Assembly: GCA_900149785.2 (NCBI GenBank)
Contig: FSSI02000003.1
Location: 62,001 to 126,000 of the forward strand
DNA: 64,000 bases
DNA from: Sodalinema lacuna_A
Lineage (GTDB): Bacteria; Cyanobacteriota; Cyanobacteriia; Cyanobacteriales; Geitlerinemataceae
Reading direction: 5' to 3'
A model generated the notes under the pieces. The model saw nothing but the letters and a program-made list of their open reading frames with translations, was not told where the DNA came from and made no database searches. Position 1 is the first letter of the stretch. Each line of letters opens with the position of its first letter. Positions 43,807 through 52,399 of this stretch are shown piece after piece. A program made the translations under genes and the position numbers.

Positions 43807-44553
43807 GTGAAACTGAGTCACTTTTGCTTTAAGAATCAACACACCGCCACCGGAAGTCAAATTGATCAATGGTCAGATCTGCAAGAACTTCCCTATCAGC
43901 TTGGAATTGCTACGGCCCAACCGGTTTTGGTCTTAGTCGGCGGGGCCAGCAAAATGGAACCCGAGGCCTTAGATCGGTTACAACAGTTCTTTACCGAAGT
44001 GTTGGCCCCGCTGATGCAACGTCTCAACGGGGTCGTCATCGATGGGGGAACCGATTGTGGTGTCATGCAGCTGATGGGTCAGGCCCGTGAGCAGATTGGC
44101 GCAACCTTCCCTCTGATTGGAGTTTGTGCGATCGGGACCGTGATTCTACCCGACGGAACCCCTCCTATCTCCCCAGACGCTGCTGAACTTGAACCTCACC
44201 ACAGTCATTTTGTTCTGGTTCCAGGCGACACCTGGGGGGCCGAAAGTCCCTGGCTGGCTAAACTCGCTACTGTCATCGCGGCTGGCTTCCCGAGTTGTAC
44301 GGTGGTCAGCAATGGCGGGGAGATTACTTGGCAAGATGTCGGCTGTAGTGTCGAGGAACGGCGCACCACCTTTGTCTTAGACGGGAGTGGTCGCACCGCC
44401 GATGCGATCGCAGCGGCCCTCAAGGGAGAAGACAGTGATCCGCGATCGCACCCCCTAATCGCCTCCGGTTATCTCCAACGTCTGGCACTCAGTGATGAGT
44501 TAGAGACGTTACAGCAGGTTTTGCAGACCTGTCTAGCAGGCATCAAACCTTGA
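43807..44553 (+). CDS. SLOG-fold (LSDAT_prok) nucleotide-binding protein
   Basis: A 248-residue protein. The start is decided by AGGAG at 43796-43800, six bases before GTG 43807; a longer open frame upstream has no ribosome site. The Rossmann-like SLOG fold is shown by PVLVLVGGASKM, VVIDGGTDCGVMQLMGQA and PLIGVCAIGTVI, followed by SHFVLVPGDTWGAES and TVVSNGGEITWQDV. This is the LSDAT type related to the ligand domain of TRPM channels. SLOG proteins are thought to sense or make nucleotide ligands. The gene ends as TTGA, with TTG a possible start for the in-frame extension of the next membrane protein. Confidence 0.85.
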   Translation: MKLSHFCFKNQHTATGSQIDQWSDLQELPYQLGIATAQPVLVLVGGASKMEPEALDRLQQFFTEVLAPLMQRLNGVVIDGGTDCGVMQLMGQAREQIGATFPLIGVCAIGTVILPDGTPPISPDAAELEPHHSHFVLVPGDTWGAESPWLAKLATVIAAGFPSCTVVSNGGEITWQDVGCSVEERRTTFVLDGSGRTADAIAAALKGEDSDPRSHPLIASGYLQRLALSDELETLQQVLQTCLAGIKP

Positions 44554-44677
44554 TAATCGTTGATTTTATATTGACAACTTTTGGTAACTATGGTAATGAA
44601 ACAGGTGTAGAGGTTTTGGGCGGTTGTCCAATTTCGAGCGATCGCCCGTCCTCAACTCAGAGTCTCCCCCACCTCTT

Positions 44678-44746
44678 CCCCTGTTCCCTGTTCCCTGTTC
44701 CCTGTTCCCTGTTCCCTGTTCCCTGTTCCCTGTTCCCTGTTCCCTT
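44678..44746. repeat. Heptanucleotide tandem repeat (CCCTGTT)~9-10
   Basis: Near-perfect CCCTGTT units, the reverse complement of the array at 10158-10250. The array ends about 14 nt before the ATG of the following small membrane protein (44760). Confidence 0.95.
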
Positions 44747-44759
44747 CCCCTATTACCCT

Positions 44760-45065
44760 ATGCACTTCTGGGAATCCTTCTGGCAAACCCTAGTTGCCGC
44801 CAGCCGGGCTAACCCTCCCCGCTTCGTGGAACTGCTGATGCTCAGTTTAGCCGTGCTGATGCTGCTGTTGTGGCTTTGGCACGATCAATGGCCCTATCTG
44901 TTGCTGAGTGCCAGTTACGTCCTCGGATCAGGGATGTCCCTGTGGGTTCGTGAGTGGATGACACCCCATAGCGGCGATCGCCGCCGCAGACTCAGCCGAG
45001 CCACCGCCCTGTTGGGCTTAACGGCCATGTTAATGCTCTTAAGCCTCCAGGAACTTAGCCAGTAG
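44760..45065 (+). CDS. Small membrane protein of unknown function next to the SLOG gene
   Basis: A 101-residue protein with three hydrophobic segments (FVELLMLSLAVLMLLLWLWH, YLLLSASYVLGSGMSLWV and ATALLGLTAMLMLLSL) separated by a basic loop (SGDRRRRLSRAT). ATG at 44760 follows the CCCTGTT array with no Shine-Dalgarno; the frame is open through the array back to TTG 44550 at the SLOG stop. It is reminiscent of small membrane effectors paired with SLOG proteins but shows no SLATT signature. It overlaps the convergent VOC gene by 11 bp. Confidence 0.65.
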   Translation: MHFWESFWQTLVAASRANPPRFVELLMLSLAVLMLLLWLWHDQWPYLLLSASYVLGSGMSLWVREWMTPHSGDRRRRLSRATALLGLTAMLMLLSLQELSQ

Positions 45066-45444
45066 CACCCTCACTCGCTCCTTGGTGGAGAATCAAGCGG
45101 TTGCCATCGGGATCATAACCATAGATTTCTCGACCATGGGATGTTGTCATCAGAGAACCCGGTGGGGGATGGCCGATGGCCGTCAAATGGGCGATCGCCC
45201 CATAAATATCCTCAACCTCCAAACAGAGACTCATCGCCCCCGGTGGGAGCGGTTTAAATTCGGCTGTCTGGGAAGTTCCCGGCTGAAAAATAGCCAGCCG
45301 CAATCCCGGGACTTGATACTCGGCATACGTACCAGGAATGGCACTGTGGGGAGATTGCCCCAGTAGGCGCGTGTAGAACTGCACCAACGTCTCAACTTGC
45401 TGACTGGCAAGGGTAACAAAGCCATTACGAAGGCCAAGGCTCAT
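45055..45444 (-). CDS. VOC (glyoxalase-like) superfamily protein
   Basis: A 129-residue protein with the beta-alpha-beta-beta-beta pattern twice: NGFVTLASQQVETLVQFYTRLLG, then LEVEDIYGAIAHLTAIG and YGYDPDGNRLILHQ. The Glu of YDPDGN region is the C-terminal metal ligand position. No first His is clear, so it may be a non-enzymatic or antibiotic-binding member. It is convergent with the small membrane protein. Confidence 0.85.
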   Translation of the reverse strand: MSLGLRNGFVTLASQQVETLVQFYTRLLGQSPHSAIPGTYAEYQVPGLRLAIFQPGTSQTAEFKPLPPGAMSLCLEVEDIYGAIAHLTAIGHPPPGSLMTTSHGREIYGYDPDGNRLILHQGASEGATG

Positions 45445-45627
45445 GGTGAATCACACCCAAAATAATAGTCCAGGACTTCATCCTAGCTTTAAAGTTCCCC
45501 ATGAAATCCCTTCAAAATAAAAAGCTTCTGTAAAGTCTGCCCCAAAGGGATGACAGGTTGCGGTGGGCTTGGTTAGGCTTATCCCCATAACTAGATTTGT
45601 CCCGAGTCCCATTCACCGAGAAATCCC

Positions 45628-46350
45628 ATGAATCGTCATTTCCTCGCCCTCAGTTTATCGCTGCCGTTACTCGGATTGGCGGGTTACGCACCTCAAGCCC
45701 AAGCCTTTACCGTTAGCGGCCACCTAAATGGTGAACAGGAATTTAATGACTTGGGTGTAACCCCGGCCTGGGCCGCCGAAAGCCGGATTGGCATCGACGG
45801 ATATGGTGACTACGAAATTGACATTCATAATTCAGATTTCAGCGATGTCACCCATCAGGAGTTTAGTTGGGTTAATGGAGAAGAATATGACTTCTCTCTG
45901 GCCTTCGATGGTAGCCAACTCATTTATGACGTTGCCGGTGTCACCGTCAGCAAAACCGTCACTCAGGGGAATTTCTCTGACCTCTTGATTCGCACCACAG
46001 CGCGTCAAACCGGCGACAGTGCTGAAGTGAAAAACCTCTTTCTCAGCGATGCCAATGGCAGCAGTGCCATTAACGCGACCTCATTTTTCGGATGTGAAGA
46101 TGCCAGCGGCTGTGACTTCTGGAACTCCTCCCAATATCTCCAGATTTCCGAACTCTCAGGTCCGTTTACCCTAACTGGAACCTCGGTGTTTTCCTGGGAA
46201 GGCGATCGCCCCACTCGCTCGAAACTCGCGTATCAAATCAAACTGGTTGAAGGCGATGACTCTCAGCCGGTACCTGAACCCGCCTCCATTCTGGGATTAG
46301 GAGTCATTGCTGGCTGTGCCAGTCAACTCAAACGCCGTCGCAACAGCTAA
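45628..46350 (+). CDS. PEP-CTERM sorting domain protein
   Basis: A 240-residue exported protein: signal peptide RHFLALSLSLPLLGLAGYAPQAQAF, a beta-rich body with paired Cys (GCEDASGCDF), and the C-terminal VPEPASILGLGVIAGCASQLKRRR, the PEP motif plus membrane helix plus basic tail. It is probably exosortase-processed to the cell surface. Body function is unknown. A terminator follows. Confidence 0.88.
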   Translation: MNRHFLALSLSLPLLGLAGYAPQAQAFTVSGHLNGEQEFNDLGVTPAWAAESRIGIDGYGDYEIDIHNSDFSDVTHQEFSWVNGEEYDFSLAFDGSQLIYDVAGVTVSKTVTQGNFSDLLIRTTARQTGDSAEVKNLFLSDANGSSAINATSFFGCEDASGCDFWNSSQYLQISELSGPFTLTGTSVFSWEGDRPTRSKLAYQIKLVEGDDSQPVPEPASILGLGVIAGCASQLKRRRNS

Positions 46351-46424
46351 GAGTTGGCGAAACGTTGGACAACCTCTCAAAACTCCCAATTCAAAACTCT
46401 CGATTCTCTCTTCGTTGTTTTTTG

Positions 46425-46454
46425 CCCCCCACAATTTAGCGTGGGGGGTTTTTT
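46425..46454 (+). terminator. Rho-independent terminator after the PEP-CTERM gene
   Basis: CCCCCCAC (46425-46432) pairs with GTGGGGGG (46441-46448) around an 8-nt loop, followed by TTTTTT. Confidence 0.9.
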
Positions 46455-46520
46455 CGGCAGTCCGAGGGGTAAAACCTGATAATAGAACCAGCATCCCTGA
46501 CCTTCGAGATCCAAGCAACG

Positions 46521-47852
46521 ATGAGAGTATTGAAATCCCGATTGAGATTAACCTGGCAACAGGGATGGCGGCTGGCGATCGCCCTGAGTGTCAGCCTCCT
46601 TCTGGCCGCCTGTCAACCCTTCTCATCCCAAGGAAGCCAGACCCCCTTAACCCTCACCCTGTGGCATGGTATCAACCCACCGCCGAACCGGGATGTCTTT
46701 AACGAACTGGTGGCCGACTTTAATGCTGACCACCCCAATGTGCAAATTAATCCCCTCTACGTCGGACAACCCGATCAACAACTCCCGAAAATTCTCACCG
46801 CCGTAGTCGGTGGACTTCCCCCCGACTTACTCTGGTTTACCCCCATGATTACCGGGCAATTGATAGAGTTGGGAGCCATTCATCCCCTCAATGGGTGGTT
46901 TGATGACTCAGTTAACGCCAGTCAGTTAAATCCGGCGTTGTTAGAGGCCATGACCCTCGAAGACCAGATTTGGTCCATTCCCATGGCCACCAATAACTTA
47001 GGCCTCTTTTACCGTCCCAGTCTCTTCGAGGCGGCAGGAATCGACAGCTTACCCCGCACCTGGCCAGAGTTGCGACAAGTGGCCCGAACCCTAACTGTAG
47101 ACAACGACGGCGACGGCCGACCCGATCGCCATGGCCTGTTACTCTCCCTGGGGAAAGGAGAATGGACTGTCTTTACCTGGCTGGGATTTCTCTACGGAAT
47201 GGGGGGAAGTTTAATCGAGGATGGGGTTCCTAACCTTGTCACCCCAGAAGCGATCGCCGCCTTGCAATTTTGGGCCGACTTAGTGGCCGACGGGTCCGTT
47301 AAATTCTCGCAACCGGAACGGGGGTATGAACTCAATGACTATCTGGCCGGTCGCGTGGCCATGCAGTTAACCGGTCCTTGGACCCTGGGACAACTTGAGG
47401 CCTTGGACGTTGACTATGATGCCATGGCCATCCCCGCCGCACAGCAACAGGCCACCGTCTTGGGAGGAGAACATTTATTTGTCATGAAAACTCGCCCCGA
47501 ACGGCAACAGGCAGCGCTAGAATTTCTGGAGTTTGTATTGAGCGATCGCTTTCAGACTCGCTGGGCCTTAGGTACGGGATATCTCCCCGTGACCCAAACG
47601 GCCCAGGACAGTCAGGCCTATCAAGCCTACGTCAGCGATCGCCCAATTCTGACCGTATTTCTTGAACAAATGTCAGGAGCGCATTCTCGTCCCATCATTG
47701 CCAATTATGCTCGTCTGTCTGATAGTCTCGGTCGGGCGATCGAACAAACCCTTCTCGGTGCTGATCCCGTCGAGGCCCTCGAAACGGCCCAACGGCGAAT
47801 TGACCGGATTTGGCAACAGCCATCAGGAAAGGTTGAAGACTCCCAAAATTAG
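46521..47852 (+). CDS. ABC transporter sugar-binding lipoprotein (family 1)
   Basis: A 443-residue solute-binding protein. SVSLLLAACQPF is the lipobox with Cys31. The family-1 signature is LTLWHGINPPPNRDVFNELV, then LPPDLLWFTPMITGQL, WSIPMATNNLGLFYRPSLF and GRVAMQLTGPW. It resembles GgtB/UgpB-like proteins that bind disaccharides or glucosylglycerol. No permease or ATPase gene is adjacent. Sucrose synthase follows 56 bp downstream on the same strand, so a sugar ligand such as sucrose is a reasonable inference. Confidence 0.9.
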   Translation: MRVLKSRLRLTWQQGWRLAIALSVSLLLAACQPFSSQGSQTPLTLTLWHGINPPPNRDVFNELVADFNADHPNVQINPLYVGQPDQQLPKILTAVVGGLPPDLLWFTPMITGQLIELGAIHPLNGWFDDSVNASQLNPALLEAMTLEDQIWSIPMATNNLGLFYRPSLFEAAGIDSLPRTWPELRQVARTLTVDNDGDGRPDRHGLLLSLGKGEWTVFTWLGFLYGMGGSLIEDGVPNLVTPEAIAALQFWADLVADGSVKFSQPERGYELNDYLAGRVAMQLTGPWTLGQLEALDVDYDAMAIPAAQQQATVLGGEHLFVMKTRPERQQAALEFLEFVLSDRFQTRWALGTGYLPVTQTAQDSQAYQAYVSDRPILTVFLEQMSGAHSRPIIANYARLSDSLGRAIEQTLLGADPVEALETAQRRIDRIWQQPSGKVEDSQN

Positions 47853-47908
47853 GGGTCTCAGACCACCTCACACCTCTCCTCAAATTCTTAACTCTGGCAA
47901 GACCTATC

Positions 47909-50329
47909 ATGTCCCAACTGCTTCAATCGGTTCTCAACAGCAACAACAAACTGGATCTGCGTCAGTTTCTCGGTGAACTCCGCCTCAAAGAGCAACGCTA
48001 CCTCCTACGCAACGACATCGAACGAGCCTTCAGCGACTACTGTAAAGGCCATCAGAAGTCCCAGGCCTTTCAAACCGACTCTCCCCTGGCTCAACTGATT
48101 TTCTACACCCAAGAGTTCATCGTCGATGGGGAGAGCATTTGTGCCATCATTCGCCCCAAAATTGCCGACCAAGAAGCCTTCCGCATCCACGAAGACCTCA
48201 GCTACGACCCCATTACCGTTCAAGACCTCCTCGATACCCGCGATCGCTTCGTGGGCCATTATCGTCCCCAAGATGGCGATGTCTTCGAGATTGACTTTGA
48301 ACCCTTCTACGACTACTCCCCTAACATCCGTGACCCCAAAAACATCGGCAAAGGAGTCGAATTTCTCAACCGCTATCTCTCCAGCAAACTCTTCCAAGAT
48401 CCTCGGGAATGGCAAGAAACCCTCTTTCAATTCCTCAGCCTCCATTCCTACAACGGCTTAAAACTCCTCATCAACCCCCGCATCCGCACCTGGCAACAAC
48501 TCTCAGACCGCGTTAAACAAGCGATCGAGTTCACCAGCCAACGTCCCGAGAGTGACCTCTACGACAGCTTCCGCTTCGACCTACAAGACCTGGGATTTGA
48601 GCCAGGCTGGGGGAATACCGCCGGCCGAGTCCGCGATACCCTCAATATCCTCGATGAACTCATCGACTCCCCCAACGACCAGGTTCTCGAAACCTTTGTC
48701 TCTCGCATCCCCATGATTTTCCGCATCGTCTTGGTGTCGGTTCATGGTTGGTTCGGACAAGAGGGGGTTCTCGGTCGTCCTGATACCGGCGGCCAGGTGG
48801 TCTATGTTCTCGATCAGGCTCGTAGTTTAGAGAAACAATTGCAAGCCGAACTCCATGAAGCAGGACTCGATGTGTTAGGGGTTCACCCTAAAGTGATCGT
48901 CCTGACGCGCCTGATTCCCAACGCCGAGGGAACTCGTTGTAATGAACGCCTAGAAAAAATCTGGGGAACTGATGATGCTTGGATTCTCCGGGTTCCCTTC
49001 CGGGAGTTTAATCCTAAAATGACCCAGAACTGGATTTCTCGCTTTGAAATTTGGCCCTATTTGGAAACCTTCACCCTCGACGCTGAGAAAGAAATTCTGG
49101 CAGAGTTCAAAGGTAGCCCAGATTTGATTGTCGGCAACTACTCCGATGGCAATATCGTCGCGTTTCTTCTCTCCCGTCGTCTCAAGGTGACTCAGTTCAA
49201 TGTGGCTCACGCCTTGGAGAAGTCTAAATATCTGTTTAGTAACCTCTATTGGCAAGATTTGGAGCAACAATATCACTTCTCAATTCAGTTTACGGCGGAT
49301 TTGATTGCCATGAATGCCGCCAATTGTATTATTAGCAGCACCTACCAGGAAATTGTGGGCAAGCCGGATAGTGTGGGACAATATGAGTCCTATCATTGTT
49401 TCTCCATGCCGGATCTCTATCATGTTGTCTCTGGGATTAACTTGTTTAGTCCCAAGTTTAATGTGGTCGCACCGGGGGTCAATGAGACGGTGTTTTTCCC
49501 CTATCAGCGGCAAGAGGAGCGGGTTCCGAGTGATGTGGAGCGTTTAGATCAATTGCTGTTTACGGATGATGATCCGACACAAGTCTTCGGTAAACTCGAT
49601 GACCCGAACAAGCGACCTTTGTTTTCGATGGCTCGCCTCGATCGCATCAAAAATCTCTCGGGATTAGTCGAATGTTTTGGGCAAAGTCCGGAGTTGCAAG
49701 AGCATTACAATTTAATTTTTATTGCCGGTAAACTGCGGGAAGATGAGTCCGATGATGCTGAAGAGATTGCCGAAATGCGCAAACTCTATGAATTGATTGA
49801 ACGGCATAATCTCCAGGGTAAATTCCGCTGGTTGGGGGTTCGTTTGCCCAAAGTCGATTCAGGAGAAGTTTACCGCGTCATTGCCGATCGCCGTGGCGTT
49901 TTTGTACAACCGGCTCTCTTTGAAGCCTTTGGCTTAACCATCCTCGAAGCCATGATTTCGGGATTACCCACTTTTGGAACTCAGTTTGGCGGTCCTCTGG
50001 AAATTATTCAAGACAAGATTAACGGGTTTTATATTAACCCCACTAATTTGGAGGAAATGGCCCAAAAGTTAGTGGACTTTGCCACGAAGTGCGAGCAGAA
50101 TCCTGACTATTGGTTGGAGATTTCCAATCAAGGAATGGAGCGTGTCTATAGCACGTACACCTGGAACATTCACACATCGCGCCTGTTGTCAATGGCGAAA
50201 ACTTACGGTTTCTGGAACTACTCTTCTCAGGAAAACCGGGAAGATATGTTGCGCTATCTCGAATCCCTGTTTTACCTCATCTATAAACCCCGCGCCCAAG
50301 CCATGTTAGCTGAACACATGAAGCGATAA
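47909..50329 (+). CDS. susA: Sucrose synthase
   Basis: An 806-residue GT4-family enzyme, full length for the family (plants and cyanobacteria). It reversibly converts sucrose + NDP to NDP-glucose + fructose. The N-terminal regulatory half (RQFLGELRLKEQRYLLRND) is present. In the catalytic half VSVHGWFGQEGVLGRPDTGGQVVYVLDQ binds fructose, and FSMARLDRIKNLSGLVE and ALFEAFGLTILEAMISGLP (E-x7-E) bind the donor. The phosphorylatable N-terminal serine of plant enzymes is not obvious. It follows a sugar-binding lipoprotein gene by 56 bp. Confidence 0.97.
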   Translation: MSQLLQSVLNSNNKLDLRQFLGELRLKEQRYLLRNDIERAFSDYCKGHQKSQAFQTDSPLAQLIFYTQEFIVDGESICAIIRPKIADQEAFRIHEDLSYDPITVQDLLDTRDRFVGHYRPQDGDVFEIDFEPFYDYSPNIRDPKNIGKGVEFLNRYLSSKLFQDPREWQETLFQFLSLHSYNGLKLLINPRIRTWQQLSDRVKQAIEFTSQRPESDLYDSFRFDLQDLGFEPGWGNTAGRVRDTLNILDELIDSPNDQVLETFVSRIPMIFRIVLVSVHGWFGQEGVLGRPDTGGQVVYVLDQARSLEKQLQAELHEAGLDVLGVHPKVIVLTRLIPNAEGTRCNERLEKIWGTDDAWILRVPFREFNPKMTQNWISRFEIWPYLETFTLDAEKEILAEFKGSPDLIVGNYSDGNIVAFLLSRRLKVTQFNVAHALEKSKYLFSNLYWQDLEQQYHFSIQFTADLIAMNAANCIISSTYQEIVGKPDSVGQYESYHCFSMPDLYHVVSGINLFSPKFNVVAPGVNETVFFPYQRQEERVPSDVERLDQLLFTDDDPTQVFGKLDDPNKRPLFSMARLDRIKNLSGLVECFGQSPELQEHYNLIFIAGKLREDESDDAEEIAEMRKLYELIERHNLQGKFRWLGVRLPKVDSGEVYRVIADRRGVFVQPALFEAFGLTILEAMISGLPTFGTQFGGPLEIIQDKINGFYINPTNLEEMAQKLVDFATKCEQNPDYWLEISNQGMERVYSTYTWNIHTSRLLSMAKTYGFWNYSSQENREDMLRYLESLFYLIYKPRAQAMLAEHMKR

Positions 50330-50403
50330 CCCCACAAACAAACTGGGGGCAAGTTGCCCCCAGCAGAGGGCGACCATAACGGTACGCCCCGACATCTTTT
50401 CTT

Positions 50404-50715
50404 TTGACTTTTGCCTCTTGCCATCCCCTCTTGGGAGGGGTTTGGGGTGNNNNNNNNNNNNNNNNNNNNNNNNNNNNNNNNNNNNNNNNNNNNNNNNNNN
50501 NNNNNNNNNNNNNNNNNNNNNNNNNNNNNNNNNNNNNNNNNNNNNNNNNNNNNNNNNNNNNNNNNNNNNNNNNNNNNNNNNNNNNNNNNNNNNNNNNNNN
50601 NNNNNNNNNNNNNNNNNNNNNNNNNNNNNTGCCTCTTGCCATCCCCTCTTGGGAGGGGTTTGGGGTGGGTTATGCCTCTTGCCTCTTGCCTTTTGCCTCT
50701 TGCCTTCTTCTCCCC
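50404..50715. repeat. Dispersed repeat block around the second assembly gap
   Basis: TGCCTCTTGCC (heptamer family) followed by the palindrome CCCCTCTTGGGAGGGG and TTTGGGGTG occurs at 50411-50449 and again at 50630-50667; more TGCCTCT/TGCCTTT units fill 50671-50708. The array lies between the 3' ends of susA and hetZ copy 2. Confidence 0.9.
50450..50629. other. Assembly gap (180 N)
   Basis: A run of N flanked by two identical copies of a ~38-bp repeat (TGCCTCTTGCC, CCCCTCTTGGGAGGGG, TTTGGGGTG). The unit is probably present in further copies in the gap. Confidence 0.99.
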
Positions 50716-51951
50716 TCATTCCTGATTCCGATGTTGCCAAGCTAAATCCAACAATTTGGTCCAACGTTTTTGAGCTTGTTTAGGGGTACAGTTGAGGATG
50801 TTGGAAATTTCCGTGTTGTTGCATCCTTGTTGTTTGAGGGCGATGAGTTTCACTTGGGGAGGAGTGAGATCTTTGAGGAAACGTTGCCATTGCCCCGGAG
50901 ACATGCCTAGATTGCGATCGAGATCAGCGCCAAGCCATTGGTGAACCAGTTTCCAATTGCCAGCCCGAGAGAATTTCTCGACATGGTATTTAAACCGTTG
51001 TTGGAGATAGTCCCGTTGACGAGCCGTTAAGCCAAGAATTTCATCGATTTCATGGGCGGGGATATCTTGCAGTTTCAGGGTGAGATAATCAATGCACTCG
51101 GGTTGTCCTTGGTCTTTGAGATAGTTGATGAGGGCTTTGATGACGCGATCGCGCATGACGGATTCCGCCGGGTCAATGGTATCAGACACCATCTGTTCGC
51201 GCACTTGACGGGCGGCGGCCGAGCGGCTGACGCTTTCATCTTCTTCGCTTTTGCCCGATTCGACGGCTAACTCCATGTCAATGGATGTTTCGGGGGGTTG
51301 TCCCTTAGCAAAGCCCTGGGCTCTCAGGATAATTAACTGTTGGGAGTTGCGTCCTGGGAGGGAAATGCGTCGTTTGGCATATTGCTCGGTAAAGGCCATG
51401 TATTCGGCCAGTTCAACCCGAGTTTTGGGGGTATAGTTTTCGGGGACGTCATGTTCCCGGCGAAAGGCTCGTAGAACTTCGATATAAAAGCCTTGTAGGA
51501 AGTCTTCGATGAGGGTATAGCGGCCTTGGAAGCCTAGGCGAGCGCGGCTGGGGGCAATATGGCGATAGACGATGACACTCAGGTTACTGTGCAGCTCACT
51601 CCGACCGCGTTTTGAGCCGAGTTCGTAATAACCGGCTATTTTTTGAATCCGGTGTTGAGCTAGGTTCAGTTGCCATTTTTTAACTTCTCCTGAGCGTTGG
51701 ATGCGATCGCTCTTTTCACAAATCCGCTCGACTTCTCGGGCAATCCGTTCGGCGACGGCTTGGGCGCTGCGAGAACGGGTTTCGATGGCTTCGGCCAGCC
51801 GCTGGTTTAGAGTGTCGGCTAGGGGGTCGGCGGCGGGGCAAGCTGCGGGAGATGATGACATTGGCTGGGATTGAGTGGACTCAATGTCATGGTGATGAGG
51901 GTTGCGTTGGTCGAGGTCACGGTGGAAGGAGGTTTCAAGTTTAATAGTCAT
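50716..51951 (-). CDS. HetZ-family regulator (second copy)
   Basis: About 411 residues from the ATG at 51951. It aligns throughout with the first copy (39305-40447): VAERIAREVERICEKSDRI, VIVYRHIAPSRARL, LIEDFLQGFYIEVLRAFRRE, ELAEYMAFTEQYAKRRI and LGLTARQRDYLQQRFKYHVEKFSRAGNWKLVHQWL. The C-terminus (QGCNNTEISNILNCTPKQAQKRWTKLL) is a helix-turn-helix. It has its own long upstream region and no patU-like gene beside it. Which copy is orthologous to Anabaena hetZ cannot be decided here; this copy is the one with the better-preserved HTH. Confidence 0.88.
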   Translation of the reverse strand: MTIKLETSFHRDLDQRNPHHHDIESTQSQPMSSSPAACPAADPLADTLNQRLAEAIETRSRSAQAVAERIAREVERICEKSDRIQRSGEVKKWQLNLAQHRIQKIAGYYELGSKRGRSELHSNLSVIVYRHIAPSRARLGFQGRYTLIEDFLQGFYIEVLRAFRREHDVPENYTPKTRVELAEYMAFTEQYAKRRISLPGRNSQQLIILRAQGFAKGQPPETSIDMELAVESGKSEEDESVSRSAAARQVREQMVSDTIDPAESVMRDRVIKALINYLKDQGQPECIDYLTLKLQDIPAHEIDEILGLTARQRDYLQQRFKYHVEKFSRAGNWKLVHQWLGADLDRNLGMSPGQWQRFLKDLTPPQVKLIALKQQGCNNTEISNILNCTPKQAQKRWTKLLDLAWQHRNQE

Positions 51952-52399
51952 GATGGTAGGTGGCAGGTAGCGCACTGGGTAGAACACAAGTTGGTTGGTG
52001 AACCTCACAGGATGTCGGTTGTTGAATCCGCTGTTGAATCCGTTGCCGGTTCTGTGCTGTCCATACTTCAACTGTAGAGAGCCTTTGAGCCAACGTAGCC
52101 CCTGTTCATGCCACTCTTTAAACCTTGCGATCGCCGTTTAACCAGTTGCTCAACTGCCCCGGTTTCCTCATGGGGGCGGGACGGGGTTCGATTACCGCAA
52201 TCCCAGGCCAGCCCTAGGTTAGCGAGGAGCGATCGCCCCGGTAACGGCGTCTGACATCCCTAGTCCAGTTCCCAGAGCGATCGCCCCGGTTGCGATCACT
52301 GTGCCAATTGGCACAAATAACGCCGCCCTAGAGCCTGATTCGAGAGCCTGACCTCGACGACGGCGATCGACTAGATTAAGCCAACATATCCAGCCGCGA
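51952..52399. promoter_or_regulatory. Region upstream of hetZ copy 2 with palindrome and direct repeats
   Basis: TGTGCCAATTGGCACA (52300-52315) is a perfect 16-bp palindrome. GAGCGATCGCCCCGGT occurs twice, at 52227-52242 and 52275-52290. No gene is recognisable in the 448 bp. They could be operators for hetZ copy 2 (leftward), although they lie 275-365 bp from its start. Confidence 0.5.
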
